In this document: positions 51,484 through 63,627 of the stretch, one piece after another | How the letters are laid out: the number at the start of each line of letters is the position of its first letter | How positions within the stretch are numbered: the stretch's first letter is position 1 | Assembly: GCA_013115135.1 (NCBI GenBank) | Contig: JABANP010000167.1 | Location: 1-64,000 of the forward strand | Origin: Perkinsus olseni | Lineage: Eukaryota > Perkinsozoa > Perkinsida > Perkinsidae | Direction of reading: 5' to 3' | DNA: 64,000 nucleotides | Translations under genes and position numbers: made by a program | The notes under the pieces: generated by a model | The model's database searches: none | Told to the model about the DNA's origin: nothing | What the model saw: only the letters and a program-made list of their open reading frames with translations

Positions 51484-51597
51484 TAGGATCGATCCTGAAG
51501 TTCGATCTTGAGAACGTGTTGGGGGAGCTCCGTCCTAAGATAGGATCGATCCTGAAGTTCGATCTTGAGAACGTGTTGGGGGAGCTCCGTCCTAAGA
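51484..51597. repeat. 57-bp direct tandem duplication
   Basis: The unit 51484-51540 (starts TAGGATCGATCCTGAAG, ends CCGTCCTAAGA) is repeated without change at 51541-51597. 57 is a multiple of three, so the minus-strand frame through it stays open and repeats LPQHVLKIELQDRS. Confidence 0.95.
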
Positions 51598-52444
51598 TTT
51601 TTCAGTATCAATCCGGCGGTCTGCAGATAATGATTCAGGGGTTGATTCAGTTTTCTTGTCAGCGAAAAAATCACAAGATGATTGACAGGCGTTGATTCAT
51701 TGAATTTTTCCGCGGATTGGAAAATCACAATGATAGGCTCTTGACTTAGGTATCGACAGGGATTCGAAAATCAGAAGCCTTCCTAAGTCAACCTATGAAC
51801 TCGTGTTGGAGCTTTCAAGGCCCGGAACTCGATCACCAAGCACTTGGACTCGGAACTCGGTAGGCCCCAGGGCTTTAACTAGGGTGTTGTGAGGCATGGG
51901 TTCTTCGCGATGATCACATTCACGACTGGTCATCACGCATTCTACCACCACCGGTCCACAACACAGCAGACGACAATATGCTATGCAATACGATATCAAA
52001 GAAATCACCGCTTCGAGCTTGGGGAATCGAATTCCGCGAAAGATATCATGTTTTGATAAGCATCGGTTATAGACAACCATGCAGTAATACACCAGAACAT
52101 GTGGTCCCACTACCGGCGGCTCACAGATGAATCGCGGAAAATCGCACAACGTTTGAGCCAGTCTCGCGAGAGGATGTTAGACGGAGGCCACACGCCCCAA
52201 CCACGTCTTTATCGGACTGCTAGTGAAAGTTTACTTGTAAGAGTCGGTTACTTCGATCGCGACTCATCACCTCACAAAGAACTACAACGCAACAAGTAAA
52301 GTAACGGCACACGAATGGCAACTTCACAAGAACAGAGGCAGTGAGAATAGAATAGAAAGAAGAACAGAAGAAACACATTTGGCTAAAGTCGAAGAGAAAT
52401 ACTCTTCGCGTGAGTATTAGTCGATTATTAAATCATCATCACCA

Positions 52445-53974
52445 TTAAGCTTGTACATCACAAGAGCATGGGATATTAGTACCCGAGCATACTGATGGAT
52501 AGGACCAGTATTTACAGTAACTACCAGTGTACTGAGAGCAACAGTATGCATCACCATTCTCACAATTGAAGGGAGTTGTGGGTGGTGCGGTAGAAGTTGT
52601 CGGCATCATTCCAGTTGTTGTAGTGCTTGTGGTTATGACCTTATCACATGAGCATTCCATATTGGAACCGGAACAAATTTGTGGGACTTCCCAGTATTTA
52701 CAGTAACTACCGGGTATATACGACGAACACTGCTCATCACCGACGCTACACTCCTTCTTGCCACAAGACGTAGTAGAAGGCGATGCCTCAGTAGTCGTGG
52801 CAGCAGCCGTAGTAGTACTAGGAGTAGTGGTAGTTGTGGTAGTAGTACTGGGAGTAGTGGTAGTTGTGGTAGTGGTGGTTGGGCAAGTAACATTGGGTGT
52901 GGGCCAGAAGACGAACCTGTCGGGATCTGCGTTGTAATCCCAGATTGTGTAACCCCAGTAGAAACTCATACCGAACACTCCATCGTCAGCATTAACAAAC
53001 TGATTAGTATCATGACCAGTACCGCAGCCTCCTCCAAGTATGACGGCATCTCCATCGGGGACCTCAGCACACTGAGTATAAATAGCATCATCACCGTATC
53101 GATAACTGATAGTGTTGAGTAAACCATCTTCGTCATAAGTCAAGAAACCAAAGCGACCATTCATCTTGAAATTGAACTTGAACTCTCTCTTCGTACTCGA
53201 AGGCTCCCACTTAACGACACGATACTGATTCACCGAGTCCTCACCATTGCCAAGCTGGGATATGTAAATATAACCATGCATAGACTGCACTCCTTGGGGA
53301 TAATACAAATGCTCATCATCATCAATTGCCTTACCATCAGCATTACCCGCGACCAGCTTTTTCGACGCAGTTTCAACACCATCCGATATCGGATCCCATT
53401 GGTAGACCTGATTGTTCTTAGCATCAACAGCATACAAGTACGGATGATCATCATTCTGATACCAATTAATTGAGGTCCAAGTATGATCACTCGAAGCTGG
53501 CTCCAAAACCTTGTAATCACCCAAACCAAGGCCCAACTGAAGGTCTTTAGTCTCCGGAGTGCCATAGAGTCTGATCTCGTTGTCAACGACAGCCCAAATA
53601 TACGCCGGGGGAATACTGGCAGTGTAGAAACCAGTAGTGGCGGAAGCGATTGAATCGGCCCTGGCATTAATCATGACCTCTCTATCAGTATCGTCGCTCG
53701 AACTAGCCCGGAATACCGAATACTCACCAGTGCCCAAATCTTGAGCAGAGATGAGGAAGTCCCAATAACCCTTCATCATTGCATCATAGTCGATCATCTT
53801 TATACCATCAGTTGGTAGGAAATGACACGAGATGAGATTTTCATAACAATTCTCGTAAATCATAACATGATGATCATCCTCACACCACCCATCGGGGACG
53901 ACCTCAGAGGAAGCGGAGGCCATAACACCGATAGAAGCAGCAGCAGCACCCGCGAGAATAGCGAATCCAAACAT
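52445..53974 (-). CDS. Secreted Thr-rich protein with two CKYW cysteine modules, copy B
   Basis: Inverted copy of 48076-49605, also 509 residues and fully open. I see only two amino-acid differences: Lys to Arg in INAKADS/INARADS and Asp to Gln in TKDLDLG/TKDLQLG (the second needs more than one base change). Both copies keep the signal peptide, linkers and all cysteines. An open frame kept in both arms, while the intron-rich neighbours show frame breaks, suggests both are expressed. Confidence 0.88.
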   Translation of the reverse strand: MFGFAILAGAAAASIGVMASASSEVVPDGWCEDDHHVMIYENCYENLISCHFLPTDGIKMIDYDAMMKGYWDFLISAQDLGTGEYSVFRASSSDDTDREVMINARADSIASATTGFYTASIPPAYIWAVVDNEIRLYGTPETKDLQLGLGLGDYKVLEPASSDHTWTSINWYQNDDHPYLYAVDAKNNQVYQWDPISDGVETASKKLVAGNADGKAIDDDEHLYYPQGVQSMHGYIYISQLGNGEDSVNQYRVVKWEPSSTKREFKFNFKMNGRFGFLTYDEDGLLNTISYRYGDDAIYTQCAEVPDGDAVILGGGCGTGHDTNQFVNADDGVFGMSFYWGYTIWDYNADPDRFVFWPTPNVTCPTTTTTTTTTPSTTTTTTTTPSTTTAAATTTEASPSTTSCGKKECSVGDEQCSSYIPGSYCKYWEVPQICSGSNMECSCDKVITTSTTTTGMMPTTSTAPPTTPFNCENGDAYCCSQYTGSYCKYWSYPSVCSGTNIPCSCDVQA

Positions 53975-54566
53975 GAATTAAAAGCAACTGAGGAGAATGA
54001 GCTCAGAAAGGAGGATCTAACAGTACCAAACATTGCTTTAAATAACACTTAATGAATTCAGACGTCATTCACGATGGATAACCGCAGCTAGTATAAGGCT
54101 AGTATCAAGATGAGCTTAGAGGGACAATGAAGGGGACAGTCTTACACAAGGGTGGATCCCTGAAGATGTCAACAACTCGAGGTGCTCTTTGCTGCTGGAG
54201 TCGCCATGGTAAAGTCTCCTTCATCTCTGCTATACATCTGTAAGACCTTCTGTCGTATAACACCCACTAGTTTTCCTACCTGAAGTCCTGAGCTCATCTT
54301 CAATAAGGTGATCTCTCAGCTTATCGGTGATCACAGCGAGGGTTCAGGCATCGGGTCCTAAGTCTGAATTTCTTCTTTTCAAGCGTTGTAAGGTTCGTCA
54401 TGATGATGTGGACGGAAGGCGACAGGTTACGGGAGTTAACCATTGCAGGTATTTGTGAGAACTAGAGCAAGTGCGGTGAGGAGGACCCAATAACTACACT
54501 AACACCACTTGGCACGGCCGAGTCTTTAAAAATGACAGAAATGACGATCGTGGTATATCATCATTA

Positions 54567-57500
54567 TCAGAAGAGAAAGTTAGTATCGTCAATGCTACCA
54601 TTGTCGTTCCTTGGACGGAAGAATATACCAGCGGCTGAGTATGCTGCAATCCCTTGTACCTGGGAAGCAGCAGCAGCAGCTGTATTAACTTGATGATGAT
54701 AGCCCTGCCAGTGGCGTACAAATATTCCCGAGGTTATCGCCAACATGATGAGGGATATTGGATGGTCGAATGCTGCTATGAGAGATAGTAACCAGGCTAT
54801 GAAGTAGTGATGGAGGTGAAATGTAACGGGATTCTGAAGGTAGACTGGTAGACGATAATGATGAACGTCAAGACTACATCATCATGATTGTGTTCATCAT
54901 CAAAGTGTATTAACAGAAACGTGACACCAAAGGTGCATACCTGAACAGCAAGACACTTTGTCCTGGGTTCGAGTGTGAATGAAGGTGATGGTGGTGGTAT
55001 CATTATTACAACTCCAAAGCGTGATAGGATATAGACAGCAGCATCGGGATAGGTCGGTAAGACCTTTATTGAATACCATACATGCCACAGTATCAGTAGC
55101 AACAATAGGGACGCTAGAACGGTTAAAACCTGATGATGATTCGACGATGAGACGATATTGATGATAATCATAGAGCTGTGGTTACTGTGCTGAAAGCATT
55201 CCATCTGTCGAGGTGACCGGATGGTGATATCGAGTTGTGGCTCAACGCGTCCAGCATCCCGAGGAGGGTAAACACCGTGGATGCAGCAAAGAACCTGCAG
55301 TGAACTGGTGATGGTAGTAGTAGCAGGTGATGGTCGTACGCGATGAAGAACCACCATCTCGAGAAGGAGAATATCCACTTAGACCTCTTAGGGTCATCTA
55401 TAACCTCGACAAACCATGCTTGTATCTGCTGGTACTGATAGCTGGAGGTCATCAGCAGCAGCGAACACCTACTATCCCGAACATTGCCAAATTAGCTAGA
55501 TTTGTACTGTGACCGAGGTAGGTGTATCTGTCGAGAATGGTATCATAGTAATGATCATAATGATAGTATTCATGGTAATGCTGCTGGTACTACTACCGAT
55601 CAGAGTCCCTAGGGATGTTATACTTCTCACAGAAGAATCTATTATATGCATACCCAGCAACCAACAATAGTAGCCATCTCAATACCTAATACCACACAAT
55701 GCTACTACTACCAAGAAAAGGAGGAGGAGGGCTCGTGTAATACATTGATATAGCGGTAGAGATATCGAGGTTTGTAGTGTGATGGGAGGAGGGGCTGTGG
55801 CGTGTCATCAACATCATCATCCAGTAGTGGTGCAGCACTCTGCTGCTGCTCATGATGATTCTGTATCGGAGGTGTCATAGGGGTGTTACTGCCACTGTCC
55901 CTGGTGGCATATGCCCTACTAGTAGTGGTAGTGCGGTACCTGATGATGAGAGCAGGTGATACCAGCAGCAGCAGCAGACGTCGAGGTACAAGGATCTTAT
56001 CCTCAACCTCTCCTCCTCGGATGGTGTGAATGTAGCCCTGATGATCCTTCTCATTACACCATCATGTGTATCTGAGGAGGATGATGGTGTGACGAGAGGG
56101 CCGATGGCCGGGTAGCTGCTTACTTCTCTCCTCCTCTTCCACTTGCTGTCTGCGGACAGTGGGAGATGTATCCATAAAACAACAAAGGCTAATACCACTA
56201 CCATGATAGTCCATAAACTTACCAACACGAAAGGAGGATGATGAATAATCACTCTTCATTAACATCATCATGATGCTGGACAAAAACTATTACTTGTCAA
56301 CATCATCATCAACACTGCTGCTGCTGCTGCTGCTGCCTTCAATACTACTGTCATGAGTGAAGGGTGGTGGTAGTGGTAATGGACTTGGCGTTGATGATGA
56401 TGATGGCGGCAACGCGGGGATATTATGGAATGACTCCAATGCTATGGGCATGCCAACCTGATAGTGTCTTTAATAATGGATGATAAAAGGCTCCACTCAC
56501 AGGCAGGTGATGATGACTGTCGAGAATAGCGGCGGGTAGACCCTCGTGATCATCCCCAGCAATCATCAGCGATGAGGAGGCCTTCTCATCAACATCATTA
56601 TCATCAGCATCATGCTCAAGCCTTTTCACATACCCTATTGGGTATGAGTATTGATCTCAACTTAGCAACGATCGTGGACCTGCACATCATGATGATGGTG
56701 AGAGCAAGTAGATGATGATAATGTTGCTGACATGACATCCTTCAATTCACTCATCAATGGTCTCGGCTGAATCGTATATTCCACTTCCCCACTGGGGGAT
56801 ATCCGTATCTGATAGACGGGCCTAGCGTAGACCTCGTTCCTTCCCTCTACCTCATATTTCTGATGGGGGTGGGCAACTAGGTGCAGATTGACCACGAGAG
56901 GTGGGGTATCATCATCCTCATCGCCATCTCCGTGGTACTCATAACCATCGTCACGACCATCATCATGGCCATCATCACCAGCGTGATCGATATCAACTTG
57001 CGTTGTCACCTCTTGATTATCGATGTATCCAACTGAAAGTCGGTAAAGCATGCAGCGAGTGTCACGATGGGGGGCTACAACAACAACGGCCGCTACAACA
57101 ACATCCGAACGTTGAGCATAGAAAATGGTTCAAGAGGGAAGGACATGATGAACCCCTTGATAAGTTGAATGAAGTCTAGCAGCAAGCATCATCCTGCAGA
57201 GGATGAGGACTGCTGTCTCCCGTAGCGGAGTTGTTGGTACTACGGCTATTAAGGCGCGTTGGACCCTACCCAAGAGTGGGATAGCTGAGGATAGCCTCCA
57301 CTGGAGGATTGGTCACGAATCGAAGATGCGGACAAGCTGTCTTGAGTATTACAGAGGATGCTTCTTGCTACTCCTACATACGTACCCCGATGATGATGTT
57401 GTTGCTGTTGCTACTACCTCTATGTTGGCCAAGCTGCTCACTGGGGCAGTGATCGGGATATTGTGGTAGTAGTAGAACAGGATGATGATGATGATGAGGT

Positions 57501-58045
57501 AGTATAACTTCAGCTTCGACCACACATTCTTCATGTGGGTCATCATGAATGGACGGTAGAACTATAGAATACCGTCTACTGCTGCTGCTTGTATGCTGCC
57601 CCTCGGCTGTTTTAGCAGCGATGACCATGGTATCGGAGTACCGCTCCTCGCCCAAATCATCATGCATACCATCATTACTCTCCCTACTGCTACCCCTCAT
57701 CGCTAGTTGTAGTAGTTGATACGATAACATGAGTATCATCGCATCGAGTATCATCATCATCACTAGTATTATCACTAACCTTGCCACGCATGAGCTGATG
57801 ATGTTGAAGTAATGCTATCGATGGTGGTGGTGATGTGATGGTGACCGCCTTCCTTCGCCTCTTAGCCCATGGTGTGGCATTACAATCATCATCATCAGTA
57901 GTGGTGGAGGGTAGGTGATGATTCCCTCCTTCTGATGGCCATGATGATGATTAGAGCTACCATTAACCTCACCACCACCCCCAACCCCCCATTGGATACT
58001 AACAACACTAACAGCTTAGTAGAGCAGCACAGGAAACACAACGCG
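54567..58045 (-). CDS. Multi-pass membrane protein with acidic low-complexity region, copy B
   Basis: Inverted copy of the gene at 44006-47479. Here the exon with KYEVEGRNEVYARPVYQIRI is continuous (GGG at 56843-56845 against GG in copy A), and the exon starting VLTVLASLLLLLILWHVWYS is continuous (four T against five). Conversely, an added C in the CC run just after the first hydrophobic segment shortens the first frame here (ends SSPTLHHY). A three-part difference in C and G runs (57967-58003) changes the membrane segment from SMGVGVVV to SNGGLGVVV without changing the frame. Confidence 0.5.
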
Positions 58046-58087
58046 AAAACAACCACGGCATCATTGCACATCATGATGATGTTGGCT

Positions 58088-61000
58088 TCAATATCCATCA
58101 TGTACCTGATGGTGATGATGATGAAGGCAGTAGAGTGGGCATGTATTATCATAAGATAGTACACCATCATCATCAGGGGTCGGGCCTAGGGCGTACGCTC
58201 TGGTCGACTGTTGTATCATATACTCAGCCCTGTCTTTATCAGACTTCATATCAGACCATTCAGACAGCCATACAGGTACAACCTGACGCCGGGCATGAGG
58301 GGTCCGACGGATGACAGTAGTGGTAGCACCTTCCACCCGAGGCTAATAAGATGTCTAACCTTCACCAACGACGACCCTATCATAACCCCTTGTTGATTTA
58401 TACTCACCTGATGATACTGACAATACTACCCCCAACAGGATCAGTATTACCCATCTCTCCTCCTGGGCCTCCGCTATCCGATACCACACTACCACCAATC
58501 GATGCTCTGTAGTATCGTAACTCATCCGAAGGTTTTTATACAGACAATAGCGGTACCTACAACAGTACGGCACAGCGAGGATGATGGGAGGGATAGTACG
58601 TCTATCACTGGATGGTACAGAAGACCCTACTGATGGGGACGGTGTGGTATTATCGCTGATGAATTCAGTGTGATACACCTGATGATGGCAGTGGGGGATG
58701 ATGACTATTTTTTTAACAGGGAATGACCTCTCCTGATTGATTGGCTGTGTATAATGGCCATCCAAGATCGTCCTCTATGGTATGGCGTAGAGCATGATAA
58801 GTATCAGAATGTAAGAACTGGGTCCTGCTCTTCTCCTGGGCTGAGTACCTCACAACAACAGGGCTAGTAGTAGTGGAGGATATTACTACTACCAGCTGAA
58901 TGATGCATTATCCTCGATGAACTTCTTAATATCAGCATCATGAACCAACTCCCTCTTGATATGAGGAGGCCCCTCGATGGCTGGTGCCAGATGCACCTAA
59001 GGACCATCAACTAGCAGGCCTTCTGCCAGTGTGATAATAAGTACTACTGGTGTTAGTAGTGATGTTAGTAGTAGTACTACCTGGAAATGCTTTTTATCCA
59101 ATCAGCAGCCGATAGAGATTGTAAGGCCTCCTCCGGTGTTGATGCTAATCTCTTCACCCCCTGGATGAACGAGGCTCGAGTGAAGGCTTCCTGTCCTTGA
59201 CGTGATAGAATGTATAAAAAAATGATATCAATAATCTGATGGTACAATAACAATAACAACAAGAAGAACGATACCTCATGATGCTGATGATGTTGATGTG
59301 CTCACTTTCGGGTCTGATGGATGACTATTGCCTTCTTCTTCTTGCAGGGCACCTTCTACGATATCGATCAAGCTAGAGGAGGTGTATCCAAGTTCGGCTA
59401 TAGGTAGGGCGAATGATGCAAGATGTGCTCTAACCTCAGGAGGGTATCTGAATACCTACGCTACGTATGGTATGGTATGGGTTCTTATCATTACGGCCGT
59501 GCTCTGCTGCTGCTGTTGGTGGTGGTGGTGTCACCATAGGACTGCCTTAACATCCATTTGTACCATGTTACTAGCCTTCGCAGTAGGGGGGTGTCATGCA
59601 CGCGTAATACTCGGAGGGACTGCATCTGGATACATGATAACAGCAGTAGTAGTGATGGTAATAAGAATAACGCCGCCCCTCACCAGATCCCCGACGTATT
59701 CCATACTTGATGATGTTAATCGTGTAGTGATGAGAGCATCAATCATGGACGTGATACACTGAGTAGAGTACCTGATGATAGTGTGCATGCTGCTGATGAT
59801 AATGAGGCAGCATACCAGTCAAGTCTAGCCATGGCCTTTAAGGCAACGGTTATGTCCTTCATGTTGTTGTTGCTGGTCGGTGTGATGGCCGTGGATAAGG
59901 TTGATAGAATTGATGATGATAGCTGCGATAAGGGTGAGTATCTGATGGCAATAACTGTTGTTGGTGATGATGCGCATGATAATAGTGATACATATTCAGT
60001 TGACTCGTGTTCGGCAGGGCTTCCTTCTTCTGTGATAATAATGTTAGAAAGTCTATCAATGGCCTAGGAGGCACTATCATGTATTACTGGTACCAACACC
60101 TAACTGCGGTTCATCGACCAGGATCAGCAGGGGATGGAGTACCCGTATGGCCTCCTGCCAGTAGAGGGTCGTTAAATGTCCTTCTAGAAGCTGTTAGCTC
60201 AGCACTATGCTGTAGGCAAGCTGCTATTATAGTCATTATATCATTGGCACTTAGATCATCACGAGTACCTACCCCAGCATCACCACCATCGTACAGGTTT
60301 CATTGCTATTATCATTATTATTATTACCATGCAAACTGTACTGGTCGAATAATATGGAAGCAAGCTTAACTGTTGCATTGTTGGCATCATCATCATCATT
60401 GAAATGATATCTCTTTACTGCGCATAACAGTAGTTGCAGCCAGTAGCTGAACGTCTAATAACAACAGCAGCAGCAGCATGATGATGGAGGGCTTCTATGT
60501 TGTTGTTACATTGAGGAGTGGTCATGAGTAGTATATTATTAGGTTTTGGCTATGAAGTCCTCAACTGCCTCTGATACATCAAATGAATCCCCCAAGACAT
60601 CCACGTAGCGACAGGCACCTGATCAGGCATCACCAGGCATCACCAGCAGCAGCAGTGATGGTGATGATGGTGATACGTGCTATATCGGAACTCTTCATGT
60701 TCCGTGGTGGATTATCCTTAATATATTGCCGTAGTACTGCAGCGAGTGGTATCTCCTGTTCTTGACCCAACACCCTCGATGATGATGATGATGCTAGACC
60801 ATGATCTGCTAGTATACCTAGCAAGAGTTGACTGAGGATGACGGGTGTAGTAATAGTATGTAGTACATAGTAAGTGTAAGGCAGTTGTCCCTTCTTGGTG
60901 CCCCCTAATGCATCGAGTGATGCATACAATAATTCGATCTGGGGTGCCCTCTCGTTATTGTCATCGGATATGCTGAATATCAACCTCAAGACCTCTGTTA

Positions 61001-63140
61001 CAGAGGCTCGCTGTGACTGGGTGAGGCGATCTTTTGCCTAGCATGTAAGTAAACAACAACAACGAAGAGAAGCAACATTACCATGATAGGTGTAGGTATC
61101 TTTAATGATATCATTTTATGGAATCTATGTCGAGCTCTCGACCTCTAGTACCTTACCATCTATCAGTGTGTGTAATAACCATCACTACTACTACCTAGCA
61201 CTCCGATAATGGCATGTACAATATCATCATCATGACCCCTGACCAGCCTGTGGTTCATCATCCTTATTCACCTTGTGTAATAACACCCGTAGCACCACTG
61301 CAAGTTGACGAGGTTTGAATGACTCCAACATCTCCATACCCTACACGCATGAATGCATCCCTCCTGTGGTGGTGAAGCATACCTTAGACTCTAGGGCGTC
61401 CAATAGAACATGGTGATACTCAGTCTCATTATGACGAGTCTTCAGTAGCCCAAGCATCATGCAGTAGATGTCATCACGTGTCAAACTGATGATGATGATG
61501 ATGATGTGCTCGGTTGGCCGGTGGTCTTACCTTCCCTTTATACTCATCATTCTCTCGGTAGCCCCTCGTAACAGGGAAACAGCAGCATCAGTAGATACTC
61601 CAATTCTGCTTACACATAGGAGACACTAATGTTGTAATAATCAGCAGGGTGATGACGAGTTGCGCATATTACGGTATGAATAATCCTAGCAATCTCGTTG
61701 GGTAGTAATACTGATTTAACACCGTCCTGGACTGCACTCTTGACAGCCGTTGGTAACCCCTCCAAACCCCTCACGTGATTGTGCTGCCTACCCCATACAA
61801 CCAATCACTGCTGCTGTTAACAGTACTACTACTCCTACCCATTCAATAGCAGCTGTTATTGATGATGACCGCCTTGCTGTGGCTTCCTTACCACTTATCA
61901 ATGTGCCACCATCATCACGCTCATCATTGCCATTGTTGTTGTAATCGTCTACCCGTGCCATGTAGGCAATACGACTATAGAATGCCTGATGGTATCACAA
62001 TCATCATCATACCAACACTTTCGTAACTTTTATTAACACCTTATCAATATTAGCAACAACATCACCCAATCCCAGAGGCCCACAGGCCTTCCTCAGTCTC
62101 CATAACGCATCAAGATCACTCTAAATACCACCACCCCTGTCCTCATACCACCCATAGTAGTAATATTACAGTAGGGTCGTCGAACACGATCTTAGCAGCA
62201 TTCAAAGCCACCACCCTTCCCTCTTTGGAGACATGTGGTACCATACTCGATATGGCACACACAAGATCCAAGCAGCGTGATGATAACCTCTCATGGTTAC
62301 TGAGTGCATACAATAACAATGATTACTACTATCGTCATTACTCATTCAAGTGTCGTTGATCATCAAGTGTCGTTGCTCTATTGTATAACATATCCAGCAA
62401 CTGCCCATGCAGCACATCGTCACCTTTGGATATTAGGGATAAACCCTGGATGGAGGTGAACACATCGTCCAAGTGTAGTTCTACTGGATTCATACTCGTC
62501 TGATACAACAACATGATGATGGTGACGAGTATTCCCTTGTTGTTGTTATTACCAGCAACTTGGCCTTGAATGTCCTCTCACCATTATCCTTAGTTTTCGA
62601 CGCTTCTAGCATGTCATTCAGCATATTATTAAGATACGTCGATTGGTGCATGGCAGCATTATGAGCGGGAGACTCTAGGGTGTTGATGACGAGTAGGGTC
62701 CTCGCCAAACCAATAATACCCGTACATCGTATTCTGCCATCAGCATCAGCTAGTAGAAGTAGTGCTCGTTATGGCGATACCTACATATTGTCTCCTGACT
62801 GTGAGTCCGCCATGAAGTTCCTCTCAATAGCAGCTCTAACGTCAGTGAGAGCCGCTGCCCTCCACCCAAGGAGGGACTTCACCAATCTTACTGATGCTAG
62901 TGTTTGTTGTTGATGTTGTTGTGGAGATACCATCACAAAGGAAAACAGGCAGTAAGCTGATGATTGCTCATGATGGTCCTGTGTTGTTTACAACTCTATA
63001 CCTAGAGCTGTGACGTATCATCCCCTGCTGCACGAGCATGATAGCAGGACTATTGGTAAGCTGTAATAACACTGCGGCCCTTGTCGTCCACCCCTCTGGA
63101 GCATGATCACACAACGCCGATTGTGGTTCGTAGCAATGCA
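58088..63140 (-). CDS. RAP-domain protein with helical repeats, copy B
   Basis: Inverted copy of the RAP gene in arm A, with the same exons and the same intron inside the RAP domain (SLGWK joined to VVPVWLSEWSDM). It differs by substitutions and small indels. One is notable: arm A reads CAA (Gln, 40468-40470) where arm B reads TAA (61610-61612, minus strand), which ends the exon frame after NISVSYV, or else creates a donor GTAAG. In arm B the QLPYTYYVLHTITTPVIL exon is continuous with LLYASLDALG; in arm A an extra base separates the frames. So neither copy is clean throughout. Confidence 0.65.
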
Positions 63141-63299
63141 GTGAATGATGATAATGATTATTATTACTATGATAACAACAAGCCTTCAGTAGTATTAGTA
63201 TTACTGTTTTTCTTGTTTTTCTTGTTGTTATTGCAAGTATGCAAGTAGTTGCTAATGACTGTACATAGTGGTAGTTGTAGGAGTATAATAACAACAACA

Positions 63300-63330
63300 A
63301 CAATGATGATGATGATGATGATGATGATGC
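63300..63330. repeat. (GAT)n microsatellite differing between arms
   Basis: Eight or nine ATG/GAT triplets. The mirror place in arm A (about 38748-38760) has only four CAT triplets. It is a clear example of repeat-length divergence between the arms. Confidence 0.85.
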
Positions 63331-63556
63331 CCAGTATGTGATAGTCCGAATGACAATAATGACAACGGTAAGAAGGAGGAGAAAAAGAGAAACATAATAG
63401 AGACGAAGATGATGATGATGATGAAAGCAGGGACTAGAAATAGTAGCAGCATTAGGGTATTACCCTTACGCTCATGTTGTTGTTGATAATAATAATATTA
63501 TTATTACCATTGCAACGAGTAAAATAACAGTATATGGGCTATCAACAGGGCGATAG

Positions 63557-63588
<32 letters not shown>

Positions 63589-63627
63589 GTTATTGCAGCA
63601 GACAATAATATCTACTTCCCGCTTTTG

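Larger units (their letters stand above)
49804..52246. other. Spacer between the inverted arms
   Basis: 2443 bp of unique sequence, free of the ATC/GAT and CAA runs seen elsewhere. The open frames (for example 50768-51070 - and 51793-52149 -) are unrelated to known proteins. It contains a strong hairpin near its middle, a 57-bp tandem duplication and a stretch with repeated ATTGCTCGT-like words (50230-50430). The two ends share no terminal repeat. It may be an old mobile-element insertion or the original unique DNA at the fold of the duplication. Confidence 0.6.

Noticed and set aside
48928..53122. Antisense frames of 147 codons opposite the secreted-protein genes (48928-49371 - and 52679-53122 +)
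   Set aside because: They are shadows of the Thr codons on the other strand. They have no start context of their own and only copy the real gene's repeats.
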